From contig JACRAR010000066.1 in assembly GCA_016234745.1 (NCBI GenBank), positions 1-64,000 of the forward strand: DNA of 64,000 nt, in the 5' to 3' direction. Every line of letters starts with the position of its first letter. Within the stretch, counting starts at the first letter, position 1. Source of the DNA: Betaproteobacteria bacterium (GTDB taxonomy: Bacteria; Pseudomonadota; Gammaproteobacteria; Burkholderiales; Rhodocyclaceae). A program made the position numbers and the translations under genes. Positions 17,383-26,810 of the stretch are shown in pieces. The notes under the pieces are model-generated. The model worked only from the letters and a program-made list of their open reading frames with translations. It had not been told where the DNA came from and did no database searches.

Positions 17383-18195
17383 ATGTCCTACATTTCCAAC
17401 GACAAGCCGGTGACGCTGCATGAACTGATGCGCATGCACGCCGCCAAAGAAAAAATCGCCACCCTGACGGCCTACGATGCGAGCTTCGCCAGTCTGCTCG
17501 ACCGCTGCGGGGTCGACATCGTCCTGATCGGTGACTCGCTCGGCAATGTCGTGCAAGGGCACAGCACAACCCTGCCGGTCACCATGGAGCAGATGGTGTA
17601 TCACACCGAGTGCGTCAGCCGCGGCGCCAAGCGCAGCTTTGTCGCCGCCGACATGCCCTGGGGTTCCTATCAGGAAAGCCCGGCGCAGGCGTTGCGCAAC
17701 GCCAGCCGCCTGATGGCGGCCGGCGCCCAGATGGTCAAGCTCGAGGGCGGCGCCGTGATGGTGGATACCGTGCGCTTCCTCAGCGAGCGTGGCGTGCCGG
17801 TCTGGGCGCATATCGGGCTCACGCCCCAGTCCGTGCATGCCCTGGGCGGCTACCGCATCCAGGGCAAGGACGCTGATGCGGCACAGCGCCTCAAGGACGA
17901 TGCCCTGTCTCTGCAGCAGGCTGGTGCGGCAATGCTGCTGATCGAACTGATCCCCGCCCAACTGGGGGAGGAACTCACTGCCATGCTGAGAATACCAACC
18001 ATCGGTATTGGCGCGGGCGTGAGTTGCTCTGGCCAGGTCCTGGTGATCTACGACATGCTGGGCATTTTCCCTGGCAAGACGCCGCGCTTCGTGCGCAATT
18101 TCCTGTCGGGTGCGGACAGTATCGAGGCCGCAGTCAAAACTTATGTTGCCGAGGTCAAAGCCGGCAAATTCCCTGCAGCGGAGCACATCTACTGA
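17383..18195 (+). CDS. panB: 3-methyl-2-oxobutanoate hydroxymethyltransferase
   Basis: 270 residues, the family's normal length. It transfers a hydroxymethyl group from methylene-tetrahydrofolate to 2-oxoisovalerate to give ketopantoate in pantothenate and CoA synthesis. Motifs seen: [35 protein letters not shown] (metal-binding Asp), VKLEGG and [20 protein letters not shown]. The ATG at 17383 was chosen because it begins the conserved N terminus; the frame before it lies in lpdA. panC is not adjacent. Confidence 0.95.
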   Translation: MSYISNDKPVTLHELMRMHAAKEKIATLTAYDASFASLLDRCGVDIVLIGDSLGNVVQGHSTTLPVTMEQMVYHTECVSRGAKRSFVAADMPWGSYQESPAQALRNASRLMAAGAQMVKLEGGAVMVDTVRFLSERGVPVWAHIGLTPQSVHALGGYRIQGKDADAAQRLKDDALSLQQAGAAMLLIELIPAQLGEELTAMLRIPTIGIGAGVSCSGQVLVIYDMLGIFPGKTPRFVRNFLSGADSIEAAVKTYVAEVKAGKFPAAEHIY

Positions 18196-18396
18196 GGCCG
18201 AGAAGTTTGAAATCGCAGTTGGACATGTGTTAGGCTGCACAGCAGCAACGTACTGTCGGCATTTTCGGCAGTGCGCAGTCGGGGCCCAAAAAACTGCCCC
18301 GCCGGTTGGTCGAGTTTAGAGAAGGCTGGAGAAGATTGGTCACCAATCGCTCACCGCCTTGATTCCCTGAGCCATTAACGACTTGAGGCGGATGCA
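18196..18396. promoter_or_regulatory. Intergenic region with a palindrome upstream of the diguanylate cyclase gene
   Basis: No gene was found in these 201 bases. Bases 18334-18348 form a perfect inverted repeat, GATTGGT-C-ACCAATC, ending 48 bp before the GTG start of the next gene; it could be an operator. Upstream, a CGGGGC...GCCCCG hairpin with an A-rich 10-base loop (around 18277-18303) could end panB transcription, although no T-run follows it. Confidence 0.35.
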
Positions 18397-20706
18397 GTGA
18401 CAACGCAAGCGAAGAGCGGCATTACAGCCCCTTTGGCCTCCCGGCTGAATCGGCGGTTGCTCTATGCCGGTGTCGCTGGAACCTTTTTGATCGTCCTCGT
18501 CACGGCATTGCTCTCGCTGGCGTATTTGCATCGCGAAGCCTTGTCGCGCGCCGAGATCGACACGCAAAATCTGGCCAGTTCGCTTGAACAAACCCTGGAC
18601 GGGATCATCGACGGCATAGACATGGCGCTCCTGGCTTCAGTCGATGAAATCGGCCAGCAAATTGCCGGCGGCCGCCCCAGCAGGGATGCGATTACCGAGT
18701 TCCTCATGCGGCAACAGGATCGCGTGCGCCATCTCGATCTTCTGCGGGCAACCAACGCACAAGGCGAAGCCATCTATGGGTTGGACGTGCCCACGCCGCC
18801 GCTCAGCAGCGGAGACCGCGATTATTTCTCCCGGTTGCGCGACGATCCCAAGGCGGGTCTGGTGATTGCCAAGCCGATCATCGACAAAATCTCGCAGAAG
18901 TGGATCTGGCTCATGGCGCGCCGCTACAACAATCCCGACGGCAGCTTCGGCGGCGTGGTCTATGCCTCGATTTTCATCGAAAAACTCGATAAGCTCCTGG
19001 AACAATTCAAGCTGCCCCCTGGCAGCGCGATTGCGTTGCGCGATGCCGAACTTGGCCTGATCACGCGCAGTACCTTCGCCGCCAAGAATCCAGTTCCGAT
19101 CGGTGACAAGCGCTTGTCCAATTCTTTTCAGGACGCACTGAAGATCAATCGTGAAGCAGGAACCTACATCAGCGACGGTACCAATGCGGATGGCATCAGC
19201 CGGATCTATTCCTACCGACGCTGCCAGAAATATGGCTTCACTGTCCTGGTGGGGATCAACGTCGATGCGGCGCTTTCGGAATGGCGCCAGCAAACCTGGG
19301 GGGTCATTTCGTTTGCGGGCATTTTCATTCTCGCCGCAATAGCGTTCAGCTTCCTGATCAACCACGCCTGGCGCCGCCAGGATGAAGCCATGGCCGCTCT
19401 TGAAATAAGCAGGGAATCCCTGCAGGAAGCGCAACGCGTCGCCCATTTGGGCCACTTTGTCTATGACCTGCGTACCGACCAATGGACCAGTTCCGAAGCT
19501 CTCGACGAGATTTTCGGCATCTCCATCGATTACCCGCGCGATGTCGAACACTGGCTGAAACTGGTCGCCGACGATTGCCGCGAAGACATGCGCACCTATT
19601 TGATCAATGCGGTCAAGCAGCACTTCGACCTGGATCGCGAGTTCCGCATCGTACGTCCTGCAGACGGGCAGGAACGCTGGCTGTACTGCAAGGGGCAGGT
19701 GCAACTCGATAGCCACGGAAATCCGGTGGCCTTGTTCGGGATTTTTCAGGACATCACGGAACGCAAGGAAATGGAAACGGCTTTGCGACAAAGCGAGTCG
19801 CGTTTCCGCCTGATGTTTGAGCACAACGATGCCGTGATGCTGCTGCTCGCCCCGGAGTCCGGGAAGATTTTCGACGCCAACACGGCCGCGGCGAAATTCT
19901 ACGGCTATCCCGTAGAGCGCCTCAAGGAAATGCAGATAGACCAGATCAGCATGTTGTCGCCCGAGGAAGTCGCCCTGAATCTGCTGCGCGTCCGTCGTCA
20001 TGAGCGCAATTTCTTCATCACGCCGCATCGCCTCTCGAATGGAGAGGCGCGCATAGTCGAAACCTACTCTTCGCCGATCGAGGTCGGCGGACGCCAGCTA
20101 TTGTTTTCCATCGTTCACGATGTCACGGAACGCCAGCACAGGGAAAATCAGGTCCTGCATCAGGCCTTGTACGACGAACTCACCAACCTGCCCAACCGGC
20201 GCCTGCTCAGCGATCGCCTGAGCCAGACCATGGCGGCCAATCGGCGCAACGGCTTTTATGGGGCGCTGATGTTTCTCGACCTCGACAATTTCAAGCCGCT
20301 CAATGACAAGCATGGCCATGAGGTCGGGGATATGTTGCTGGTCGAGGCGGCGGAGCGATTGCGGAATTGCGTGCGCGAGATGGACACGGTGGCGCGCTTC
20401 GGTGGCGATGAATTCGTCGTGATGGTCAGCGAGCTGTATCCGGACAAGGAAGAATCGGCAGCGCAAGCCAGGCTCATCGCGGAAAAGATTCGCAGCAGAA
20501 TTTCAGAAACCTACCGGCTCAGTGTCGTGCGCGAAGGAGATACGCCGGCCATGATCGAGCATCACTGCACGACGAGCATCGGTGTAGTACTGTTCATCAA
20601 TCATGAAGCCAGCCAGGATGAGATCATCAACCGCGCTGACAAGGCCATGTATCAAGCCAAGCAGGCGGGACGCAACTCGATCCGGTTCTACAACGCCAGC
20701 GCCTGA
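18397..20706 (+). CDS. Membrane-bound Cache-PAS-PAS-GGDEF diguanylate cyclase
   Basis: 769 residues from a GTG start. A membrane helix (about 27-50) and a second (about 303-325) flank a periplasmic Cache-type sensor domain. Two PAS domains follow in the cytoplasm (about 350-460, ending in GIFQDITERKEME, and 465-590, ending in SIVHDVTERQHRE), then a GGDEF domain starting NLPNRRLLSDRL. The active site is intact (ARFGGDEFVVMV near residue 667), and the inhibitory I-site RxxD (REMD) sits five residues before it. It should make cyclic di-GMP from GTP in response to an external small molecule and a PAS signal. There is no EAL domain. Confidence 0.9.
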   Translation: MTTQAKSGITAPLASRLNRRLLYAGVAGTFLIVLVTALLSLAYLHREALSRAEIDTQNLASSLEQTLDGIIDGIDMALLASVDEIGQQIAGGRPSRDAITEFLMRQQDRVRHLDLLRATNAQGEAIYGLDVPTPPLSSGDRDYFSRLRDDPKAGLVIAKPIIDKISQKWIWLMARRYNNPDGSFGGVVYASIFIEKLDKLLEQFKLPPGSAIALRDAELGLITRSTFAAKNPVPIGDKRLSNSFQDALKINREAGTYISDGTNADGISRIYSYRRCQKYGFTVLVGINVDAALSEWRQQTWGVISFAGIFILAAIAFSFLINHAWRRQDEAMAALEISRESLQEAQRVAHLGHFVYDLRTDQWTSSEALDEIFGISIDYPRDVEHWLKLVADDCREDMRTYLINAVKQHFDLDREFRIVRPADGQERWLYCKGQVQLDSHGNPVALFGIFQDITERKEMETALRQSESRFRLMFEHNDAVMLLLAPESGKIFDANTAAAKFYGYPVERLKEMQIDQISMLSPEEVALNLLRVRRHERNFFITPHRLSNGEARIVETYSSPIEVGGRQLLFSIVHDVTERQHRENQVLHQALYDELTNLPNRRLLSDRLSQTMAANRRNGFYGALMFLDLDNFKPLNDKHGHEVGDMLLVEAAERLRNCVREMDTVARFGGDEFVVMVSELYPDKEESAAQARLIAEKIRSRISETYRLSVVREGDTPAMIEHHCTTSIGVVLFINHEASQDEIINRADKAMYQAKQAGRNSIRFYNASA

Positions 20707-20734
20707 TCCATTACCAATGATCCCCGGAGGTTCC

Positions 20735-21409
20735 ATGTTCACCAAAGCCACTTTCGATTTTCTCGACGAACTTGCTGCCAACAATGACAGAACCTGGTTC
20801 GGGACGAACAAGCCGCGCTACGAATCCCTGGTGTGCGAACCTGCGCTGGAATTCATCGCGGCAATGGGGCCGGTATTGGAAAAATTCGCGCCCAATTTTC
20901 GCGCCGACCCGCGCAAGATGGGGGGGTCGCTGATGCGGGTGTTCCGCGACACGCGCTTCTCGCGCGACAAGACGCCGTACAAGACCAACATCGGCATCCA
21001 GTTCCGCCATTCGCTGGGCAAGGATGTGCATGCACCGGGGTTCTATGTCCATGTCGCGACGGACGAATGCTTTTTCGGTGCGGGTTGCTGGCACCCCGAA
21101 GCGATTGCGCTGGACCGCATTCGCGCGCTGATCGCGGCCAAGCCGGAACGCTGGCTGGCCGCTCGCGATGACAAGAAGTTTGCCGCACATTGGCAGCTCG
21201 CAGGCACGAGCCTGACTCGCCCGCCGCGCGGCTACGCCACCAACCACGAGGCGCTCGAGGATCTCAAGCGCAAGGATTTTATCGGCCTGGCGCCGCTATC
21301 CAGCGCCGAGATCATCGGGCCGGGACTGACCAAGCTTGCCGGAACCCGTTTTGCCGCCGCCGCGCCCCTGATGAAGTTCCTCTGCGAGGCAATCAAGGTT
21401 CCTTACTGA
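20735..21409 (+). CDS. DUF2461 / TIGR02453 family protein
   Basis: 224 residues; the ATG at 20735 follows a CCGGAGG ribosome site. Recognisable family features: TFDFLDELAANNDRTWFGTN at the start, MRVFRDTRFSRDKTPYKTNI in the middle and PGFYVHVATDECFFGAGCWH after it. The molecular function of the family is not established. It lies 28 bp after the diguanylate cyclase gene and may be co-transcribed with it. Confidence 0.8.
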   Translation: MFTKATFDFLDELAANNDRTWFGTNKPRYESLVCEPALEFIAAMGPVLEKFAPNFRADPRKMGGSLMRVFRDTRFSRDKTPYKTNIGIQFRHSLGKDVHAPGFYVHVATDECFFGAGCWHPEAIALDRIRALIAAKPERWLAARDDKKFAAHWQLAGTSLTRPPRGYATNHEALEDLKRKDFIGLAPLSSAEIIGPGLTKLAGTRFAAAAPLMKFLCEAIKVPY

Positions 21410-21533
21410 TTTGAATACCGCCAATCATGACAATTGAGCCGGAATACCCCCTCATTTCCACGTTTAATCTCTTTCAAGCCCACCGCTATCATGTCGTAAA
21501 CCGAGTCAAGGCTCTGCGACGGAGGAAATTTTC

Positions 21534-21749
21534 ATGATCATCAAGTTCGTCGAATTGGTTGCCATGCCGGATGCGCCGGCGTACCAGGAAAAGCTTTATC
21601 GGGCCCAACTCGATACCGGCGAAGTCCTCGACCTCTTCCAGCAGCATTGGGATGTCCCCCTGCCCCCCGAATCGCTCGTCGGCCTGACCGTGGAGCAGGC
21701 ACTGCACAAACGCACCGAGAAAATGCTGGCTGCGGCCGGCTGCTACTAG
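21534..21749 (+). CDS. Small hypothetical protein (71 aa)
   Basis: A 71-residue soluble protein with no signal peptide or membrane segment. It has a good GGAGG ribosome site 7 bases before the ATG, which supports real translation. The sequence is mixed helix/strand, with acidic patches and a C-terminal Cys (AAAGCY). I do not recognise the family. It precedes another small gene with the same orientation and a similar ribosome site. Confidence 0.6.
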   Translation: MIIKFVELVAMPDAPAYQEKLYRAQLDTGEVLDLFQQHWDVPLPPESLVGLTVEQALHKRTEKMLAAAGCY

Positions 21750-21764
21750 TGCCCGCACTTGCTT

Positions 21765-21801
21765 CTAGGGTGCTAGCCCGCCCTCGCCTCTAGAGTGTTA
21801 G
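21765..21801. repeat. Two imperfect 13-bp direct repeats
   Basis: TCTAGGGTGCTAG at 21765-21777 and TCTAGAGTGTTAG at 21789-21801 differ at two positions and are offset by 24 bp, in the gap between two small genes. They may be tandem regulator sites on one face of the helix or a remnant repeat; nothing else supports a function. Confidence 0.35.
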
Positions 21802-21843
21802 GGACCGAAACCGCGATTACCAACCTGTCTCACGGAGGATTCC

Positions 21844-22134
21844 ATGAACAGTTTTGCGCGTTTGCTTGCCAATGCCCAGGAAGCCGTTGCCGGCATCGAT
21901 ACCCGGGATGTCAGTTCGCTGGCCTATGTCAGCAGCCTGGTTGCGCTGGAAACCCTGATTCCGAGCGGCAGTGCCGCGGAAATGGAATTCACGATCTCGG
22001 TACATTCCGATGGCAGCCTGAGCATTGAGCTGGAGGAAATCGAACTGGACGAAGCGACCCGTGCCGCCATCAACATGGTCGCCTCACACTACTTCCAGGC
22101 GCAGCACCACAACATCCCGGTCAGCGTGCACTGA
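21844..22134 (+). CDS. Small hypothetical protein (96 aa)
   Basis: 96 residues with a CACGGAGGA ribosome site before the ATG. The predicted fold is mixed: an N-terminal helix (FARLLANAQEAVAGID), a strand pair in the middle (AEMEFTISVHSDGSLSIELE) and a C-terminal helix (ATRAAINMVASHYFQAQ) followed by a His-rich tail. No known domain recognised, no export signal. It may form a unit with the 71-aa gene just upstream. Confidence 0.6.
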   Translation: MNSFARLLANAQEAVAGIDTRDVSSLAYVSSLVALETLIPSGSAAEMEFTISVHSDGSLSIELEEIELDEATRAAINMVASHYFQAQHHNIPVSVH

Positions 22135-22160
22135 GCATCAGCAGCGCAGGGCAAAGCGCC

Positions 22161-22649
22161 TTAGCTGACGGTATAAGTAGCCACCGCGGCCGCGATAAGT
22201 TCCTCGCTGTCATTGCGCAGTTCGGAACGCACGACCGCAACCCGGTTGCCGGAACGCAGGATTTCGGCCTTGGCTACGAACCATTGCCCGAGTCCGGGCC
22301 GCAAGAAGTCGACGCGCAAATCGATAGTGCTCAACCGACTGAAGCGGGCTACATGCGCTTCCAGGGGTTCGCCCTGGGCAATGTGCTTCTCGATCAGGCT
22401 CAACATTGCACCAATGCCGCAGGATACGTCGAGCACCGCGGAAATCACGCCGCCATGAAGCATGCTGCGCATGTAGTTGCCGACCAGGTCGGGGCGCATG
22501 TCGAAACGCACCATCGGTCCCCTGGGGTCGAGGGAGATGACCTTCATGCCCAGGGTCTTGTTGAACACCACCCGCTCCTCGAAGATGTCGCGCAACACCG
22601 CAACCAGTCGTGGATCGTCTATCTGCAGGCGCTGCTTGGAAGAAGGCAT
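22161..22649 (-). CDS. Hotdog-fold thioesterase (PaaI/YigI-like)
   Basis: 162 residues, typical of the family. The hotdog signature is clear: RSMLHGGVISAVLDVSCGIG (central helix with the HGG motif) and a later strand pair (LSTIDLRVDFLRPGLGQWF, AKAEILRSGNRVAVVRSEL). These enzymes hydrolyse acyl-CoA thioesters. The catalytic acidic residue is likely the Asp in AVLDVS. It is a single leftward gene facing away from yjbQ. Confidence 0.8.
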   Translation of the reverse strand: MPSSKQRLQIDDPRLVAVLRDIFEERVVFNKTLGMKVISLDPRGPMVRFDMRPDLVGNYMRSMLHGGVISAVLDVSCGIGAMLSLIEKHIAQGEPLEAHVARFSRLSTIDLRVDFLRPGLGQWFVAKAEILRSGNRVAVVRSELRNDSEELIAAAVATYTVS

Positions 22650-22778
22650 GATCGAGTAGGACGTGGAAGTTGTGGGTATATTTTACGATGTTTCCCGAAC
22701 CGCCACCTCCCTTGAACTCCGTCCGTCGCTAATGCATGATGCGCAGCGTCACCATGAAAACCTGATCAGGCAGGCACT

Positions 22779-23198
22779 ATGAAGAGCTATCGAAAAGAAC
22801 TCTGGTTCGACATTCCATCGCGCGTCGGCTTCGTCAACATCACCCGGCAGGTGCGCGAATGCCTCGCCGAGAGCGGGATACGCGAAGGGCTGGTGCTGGT
22901 CAATGCCATGCACATCACCGCCAGCGTTTTCATCAACGATGACGAACAGGGTCTGCACCGGGACTACACGCAATGGCTCGAGAAGCTTGCCCCGCACGAA
23001 CCGGTGGCTTCCTACCGGCACAATGATAGCGGCGAGGACAATGCCGATGCGCACATGAAGCGGCAGATCATGGGACGCGAAGTGGTGATTGCAGTCACCC
23101 ACGGACAGCTCGACTTCGGGCCGTGGGAACAGGTGTTCTACGGCGAGTTCGACGGCCGCCGCAAGAAGCGCGCCCTGGTCAAGATCATCGGCGATTGA
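22779..23198 (+). CDS. YjbQ family (UPF0047) protein
   Basis: 139 residues, the normal length of the YjbQ/UPF0047 family. Family motifs include [20 protein letters not shown] and the C-terminal [20 protein letters not shown]. Members were described as secondary thiamine-phosphate synthases by complementation; the physiological role is uncertain. It is a single gene transcribed away from the thioesterase. Confidence 0.85.
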   Translation: MKSYRKELWFDIPSRVGFVNITRQVRECLAESGIREGLVLVNAMHITASVFINDDEQGLHRDYTQWLEKLAPHEPVASYRHNDSGEDNADAHMKRQIMGREVVIAVTHGQLDFGPWEQVFYGEFDGRRKKRALVKIIGD

Positions 23199-23329
23199 AA
23201 TAAGCCCCTTTTCCCGCAGTTGATAGCCTATCCCCGCGTTGCGCGCGGCTGAGGGCTCCGGTAGTATTCCCCGCCAGTGATATTCCTTTCGGCTCGCCCG
23301 GCAAAACCCGCCGGCCCAGGCAAACAAGC

Positions 23330-24169
23330 ATGAAGATACGCTTCACCAAGATGCAGGGTCTCGGCAATGACTTCGTGGTCATTGATGCTGTGCGCCAGAA
23401 GCTGGCCCTGCAGCCCGGGCAGGCGCGCTTCCTTGCCGACCGGCATTTCGGCGTCGGTTGCGACCAGATCCTGGTGGTGGAAAAATCCACCGAGCCCGGG
23501 GTCGATTTCGGCTACCGGATTTTCAATGCCGACGGCGGCGAGGTCGAGCAATGCGGCAATGGCGCGCGCTGCTTCGTGCGCTTCGTGCATGAACAACGAC
23601 TCAGCGACAAACGCGAAATCCGCGTGGCGACCCGCTGCGGCATCATCGCGCCGCGCCTTGAAGAAAACGGTGATGTCAGTGTCGACATGGGCGCGCCGCG
23701 TTTTGCTCCGGCCGAAATTCCCTTCATCAGCGACACCGACGCAGTGGTGCAGGCGCTGCAGGTGGGCGAGCAGAGTGTTGCGATCAGCACGGTATCCATG
23801 GGCAACCCGCATGCCGTCCAAGTGGTTGAAGACGTTGACGCGGCCCCGGTGGAGGTCGCCGGGCCGCTGATCGAAACCCATCCGCGCTTTCCCCGCCGCG
23901 TCAATGCCGGTTTCATGCAGGTTGTCGGCCGCCATGCGATCCGCTTGCGCGTCTTCGAACGCGGTACCGGCGAAACGCTGGCTTGCGGCACCGGCGCCTG
24001 TGCTGCGGTAGTTGCGGGAATCCGGCGCGGCTTGCTCGACAGCCCGGTGCGCGTGACGATGCGCGGCGGTGAGCTGCGCATCGCCTGGGCAGGCGAACAG
24101 GCCCCGGTCATCATGACGGGACCGGCAGTGACCGTATTCTCCGGCGAAATCGATTTACCCGATGCATAA
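23330..24169 (+). CDS. dapF: Diaminopimelate epimerase
   Basis: 279 residues. It interconverts LL- and meso-diaminopimelate for lysine and peptidoglycan synthesis. Both catalytic cysteines are present: [13 protein letters not shown] near residue 73 and [14 protein letters not shown] near 221. The N terminus [17 protein letters not shown] is conserved. It starts the dapF-DUF484-xerC order common in proteobacteria, with gaps of only 8 and 27 bp. Confidence 0.97.
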   Translation: MKIRFTKMQGLGNDFVVIDAVRQKLALQPGQARFLADRHFGVGCDQILVVEKSTEPGVDFGYRIFNADGGEVEQCGNGARCFVRFVHEQRLSDKREIRVATRCGIIAPRLEENGDVSVDMGAPRFAPAEIPFISDTDAVVQALQVGEQSVAISTVSMGNPHAVQVVEDVDAAPVEVAGPLIETHPRFPRRVNAGFMQVVGRHAIRLRVFERGTGETLACGTGACAAVVAGIRRGLLDSPVRVTMRGGELRIAWAGEQAPVIMTGPAVTVFSGEIDLPDA

Positions 24170-24177
24170 GGAACGAC

Positions 24178-24840
24178 ATGAAAGCTGTTTTGGATGCCAA
24201 TGAGGTTGCCGCTTATCTCAAAAGCCACCCTGAATTTTTCGACCAGTACGCCGATCTGCTTGCGCAAGTGCATATTCCCGACCCGCACGGCGGCCGTGCC
24301 ATCTCGATCACCGAGCGGCAACTGGGCGCCTTGCGCGAGCGCAACAAGCAGCTCGAGGCCAAGCTCGCCGAGTTGATCCGCTTCGGCGAGGAAAACGACG
24401 CGATTTCCGAAAAAATCCACCGCATGACGGTGGCGTTGATCGCCGCCAGCGATTTTGGCGCAGTGATGCGCGAGCTGTATTCGCACCTCGGCGGCGCTTT
24501 CGAAGTGCCGCACGTGGCGCTGCGCTTGTGGGGTATCGCGCAGACCGAAGAACGGGCGGCGCAAGCGGAATTCTCGCCGGCGGACGACACCACCAAGGCG
24601 CTTGCCAGCAGCCTCAAGCATCCCTATTGCGGCCCGAGCAGCGGACTCGAAGCGCTTTCCTGGCTCAGCAGCGGCGTACGCTCGCTGGCGCTGGTGCCAT
24701 TACACCGGGAGAACGAAACCATCGGACTGCTCGCGCTCGGCAGTGAAGAGCAGCACCGCTTCTATCCGGAGATGGGCACCTTGTTCCTTTCGCGCCTGGG
24801 TAGCATCGTCGCAGCAGCGCTGCGACGAACCCTGACCTGA
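24178..24840 (+). CDS. DUF484 family protein
   Basis: 220 residues. An N-terminal helical part (VAAYLKSHPEFFDQYADLL) is followed by a coiled coil (ITERQLGALRERNKQLEAK) and a GAF-like C-terminal domain (IGLLALGSEEQHRFYPEMG). The family is always soluble and usually sits between dapF and xerC, as here; its function is unknown. Confidence 0.88.
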   Translation: MKAVLDANEVAAYLKSHPEFFDQYADLLAQVHIPDPHGGRAISITERQLGALRERNKQLEAKLAELIRFGEENDAISEKIHRMTVALIAASDFGAVMRELYSHLGGAFEVPHVALRLWGIAQTEERAAQAEFSPADDTTKALASSLKHPYCGPSSGLEALSWLSSGVRSLALVPLHRENETIGLLALGSEEQHRFYPEMGTLFLSRLGSIVAAALRRTLT

Positions 24841-24867
24841 CGGGCGGTTCCGCAAGAGCCTGGTCAC

Positions 24868-25788
24868 ATGGAAGATAGCGCGATCCAAGCAAGCATCGAC
24901 GCCTTCCTGGCCGCGCAGGCGCATGAGCGGCGTGCCAGTCCGCATACTCTGGCCGCCTATCGGCGCGACCTGGCGATGCTGCGGCAGCTCAGTTCAGCCA
25001 GCCCGGGTACATCACTGGACACCCTGTCTTCCCAGGATATCCGCCGCTACGCCATGCAGTTGCATAGCCGCGGCCGTGCGCCGCGTTCGATCGCACGCAC
25101 CTTGTCGGCCTGGCGCAGCTATTACCGCTGGCTCGGCCGCGCTGGACAACTGCAGGTTAACCCCTGCCGCGGCGTACGCCCCCCCAAACGCCGCCGCGAC
25201 TTGCCCAAGTCGCTCTCGGTCGATCAGGCCGGGGCACTGCTGGACGGGATGGGTCGCGTTGACAAACCGGATGATCTGCTTGCCTGTCGCGATCTGGCGA
25301 TGTTCGAGCTTTTTTATTCATCCGGGTTGCGCCTGGCCGAGCTTGTTTCACTCGACATCGGCGCCGGGCTCGATCTCTCTGCCGGAGAAGTCACGGTCAC
25401 CGGCAAGCGCAACAAGACCCGCTGCGTACCGGTCGGTGGCAAGGCGTTGTCTGCGCTGCAAACCTGGCTGACATGCCGCGACGCCATGGCGGCGGCGACG
25501 GAAACCGCCTTGTTCGTGAGTCGCCGCGGCACGCGCATATCGCCGCGCATGGTGGAACTGCGCCTGACGCAGCTGGCCCAGCAGCAGTCCATGGGACTCA
25601 AGTTGAATCCGCATATGCTGCGCCACTCCTTCGCCACGCATATGCTGCAATCCTCCGGCGACCTGCGCGCGGTCCAGGAAATGCTCGGGCATGCCAGCAT
25701 CGCCACCACTCAGATCTATACTCATCTGGATTTCCAGCACCTTGCCAAGGTGTACGATGCGGCGCATCCGCGCGCGCACAAGAAGTAA
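24868..25788 (+). CDS. xerC: Tyrosine recombinase XerC
   Basis: 306 residues. It resolves chromosome dimers at dif together with XerD. The SAM-like N-terminal domain (about 5-95) is followed by the catalytic domain with all tyrosine-recombinase residues: Arg in [13 protein letters not shown], HxxR in [12 protein letters not shown], His in LGHASIATT and the nucleophile Tyr in QIYTHLD. Context after dapF-DUF484 favours XerC over a phage integrase or XerD. Confidence 0.94.
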   Translation: MEDSAIQASIDAFLAAQAHERRASPHTLAAYRRDLAMLRQLSSASPGTSLDTLSSQDIRRYAMQLHSRGRAPRSIARTLSAWRSYYRWLGRAGQLQVNPCRGVRPPKRRRDLPKSLSVDQAGALLDGMGRVDKPDDLLACRDLAMFELFYSSGLRLAELVSLDIGAGLDLSAGEVTVTGKRNKTRCVPVGGKALSALQTWLTCRDAMAAATETALFVSRRGTRISPRMVELRLTQLAQQQSMGLKLNPHMLRHSFATHMLQSSGDLRAVQEMLGHASIATTQIYTHLDFQHLAKVYDAAHPRAHKK

Positions 25789-25823
25789 TTCGCCAGGCCG
25801 GGTCTCAGCGGAGAACAGCATTC

Positions 25824-26534
25824 ATGCAAAAAAAAGTGGAGTTTGTCGATCTCGAACTGTTGTCCCGCTGCGGGCTGCTGAACGGCTTGTCGCGCGAAGC
25901 GCTGGCAGGCATCCTGAGTTCCGGAAGCCGCAAGCGCGTGGAGGCAAAGGAAGTCGTCTTCAATCGCGGCGACCCCGGCAGCGATATTTATTTCCTGCTT
26001 TCCGGAGGCGTCAAGATCAGCACTTTGTCGCGCGAGGGCAAGGAAATAATTTTCGACGTCCTGGTTGAGGGAGATTTCTTCGGGGATATGTCGCTGTTCG
26101 ACGACAAGCCGCGCACGGGTACGGTTACGGCCCTCGTGCCGAGCGCCTTCCTGGTACTTGGCAAAGCCCGGTTTCTCGAACTGCTCGAAAAATATCCCGG
26201 GGTATCGATACGCCTGATCAAGACGCTTACCGCACGCCTGCGCCTGATGGATACCTTTCTCGAAGATGTCCTGTTCCTCGACGCCGAGGCGCGCCTCGCC
26301 AAGCGCGTGGTGGCGCTGTCGCGCATCTTCGGCCAGGAAGGCAAGAACGGCGAAGTCAGAATCGACCTCAAGATGTCGCAGCAGGAAATGGCCAACCTCG
26401 TCGGCATCGCCCGCGAAAGCGTCAACAAGCATTTCAAGGGCTGGGAAAAGTCCGGCGTGATCGGCCTCGACAAGGGCTGCCTCATTTTGCAGCAACCGCA
26501 ATTGCTGGAGTCGATGGTCGCGCGCTTGTCTTAG
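25824..26534 (+). CDS. Crp/Fnr-family transcriptional regulator
   Basis: 236 residues from the ATG at 25824; the longer open frame runs into xerC. A cyclic-nucleotide-type beta barrel (about 15-125; GDPGSDIYFLLSGGVKI, LVEGDFFGDMSLFDDKPRTG) is followed by the dimer helix and a Crp-type winged helix (MSQQEMANLVGIARESVNKH). It lacks the N-terminal cysteine cluster of FNR (only Cys16 near the start), so it is not an oxygen-sensing FNR; an effector such as cAMP or another ligand is possible. It may be co-transcribed with xerC (35-bp gap). Confidence 0.88.
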   Translation: MQKKVEFVDLELLSRCGLLNGLSREALAGILSSGSRKRVEAKEVVFNRGDPGSDIYFLLSGGVKISTLSREGKEIIFDVLVEGDFFGDMSLFDDKPRTGTVTALVPSAFLVLGKARFLELLEKYPGVSIRLIKTLTARLRLMDTFLEDVLFLDAEARLAKRVVALSRIFGQEGKNGEVRIDLKMSQQEMANLVGIARESVNKHFKGWEKSGVIGLDKGCLILQQPQLLESMVARLS

Positions 26535-26557
26535 CGCGGATCACGCGGCTCTTTGAT

Positions 26558-26635
26558 TCAGAGCTTGCAGCAACCCATACTGCCCAGCCACAACAGTCCG
26601 GACACCACCACATTGGTATCAGTGACCAGCCGCAC
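26558..26635 (-). pseudogene. Truncated PIN-domain toxin remnant
   Basis: From a GTG at 26635 the minus strand reads VRLVTDTNVVVSGLLW, the start of a PIN-family toxin (the first catalytic Asp lies in the TDTN motif). The match is then lost and a stop comes after 25 codons, where a full PIN toxin has about 130-140. It overlaps the end of the antitoxin-like frame by 17 bp, as in intact type II pairs, so this looks like the decayed end of a toxin-antitoxin locus. Confidence 0.6.
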
Positions 26636-26810
26636 CCGTCGCCTTTCGTGCCGCGCGCACGGCGGCTACTTCGTCGGCGATTTCCTCTTCGGTGAGCGGC
26701 GGCACATTCGCCGTGCGCAGCCGCTGCATCGCATCGAGCAAACGCTTGCCGGCTTCGCGCCGCACTGCCTCCTCGATCAGGCGTCGAGAGGCAGCCAGTT
26801 CAGAGGTTTC
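26619..26810 (-). pseudogene. Antitoxin-like remnant upstream of the PIN fragment
   Basis: 63 codons ending at 26619-26621 read ETSELAASRRLIEEAVRREA and later VPPLTEEEIADEVAAVRAAR, a charged helical tail typical of small antitoxins paired with PIN toxins. No credible start codon or DNA-binding N terminus was found; upstream the frame runs inside the acetoacetate-decarboxylase-like gene in a different phase. The 5' end was probably replaced by that gene. The exact limit of the remnant is uncertain. Confidence 0.5.

Noticed and set aside
25824-26534. Crp/Fnr-family gene as the FNR that would bind the two palindromes
   Set aside because: The N-terminal cysteine cluster needed for an oxygen-sensing [4Fe-4S] site is absent.
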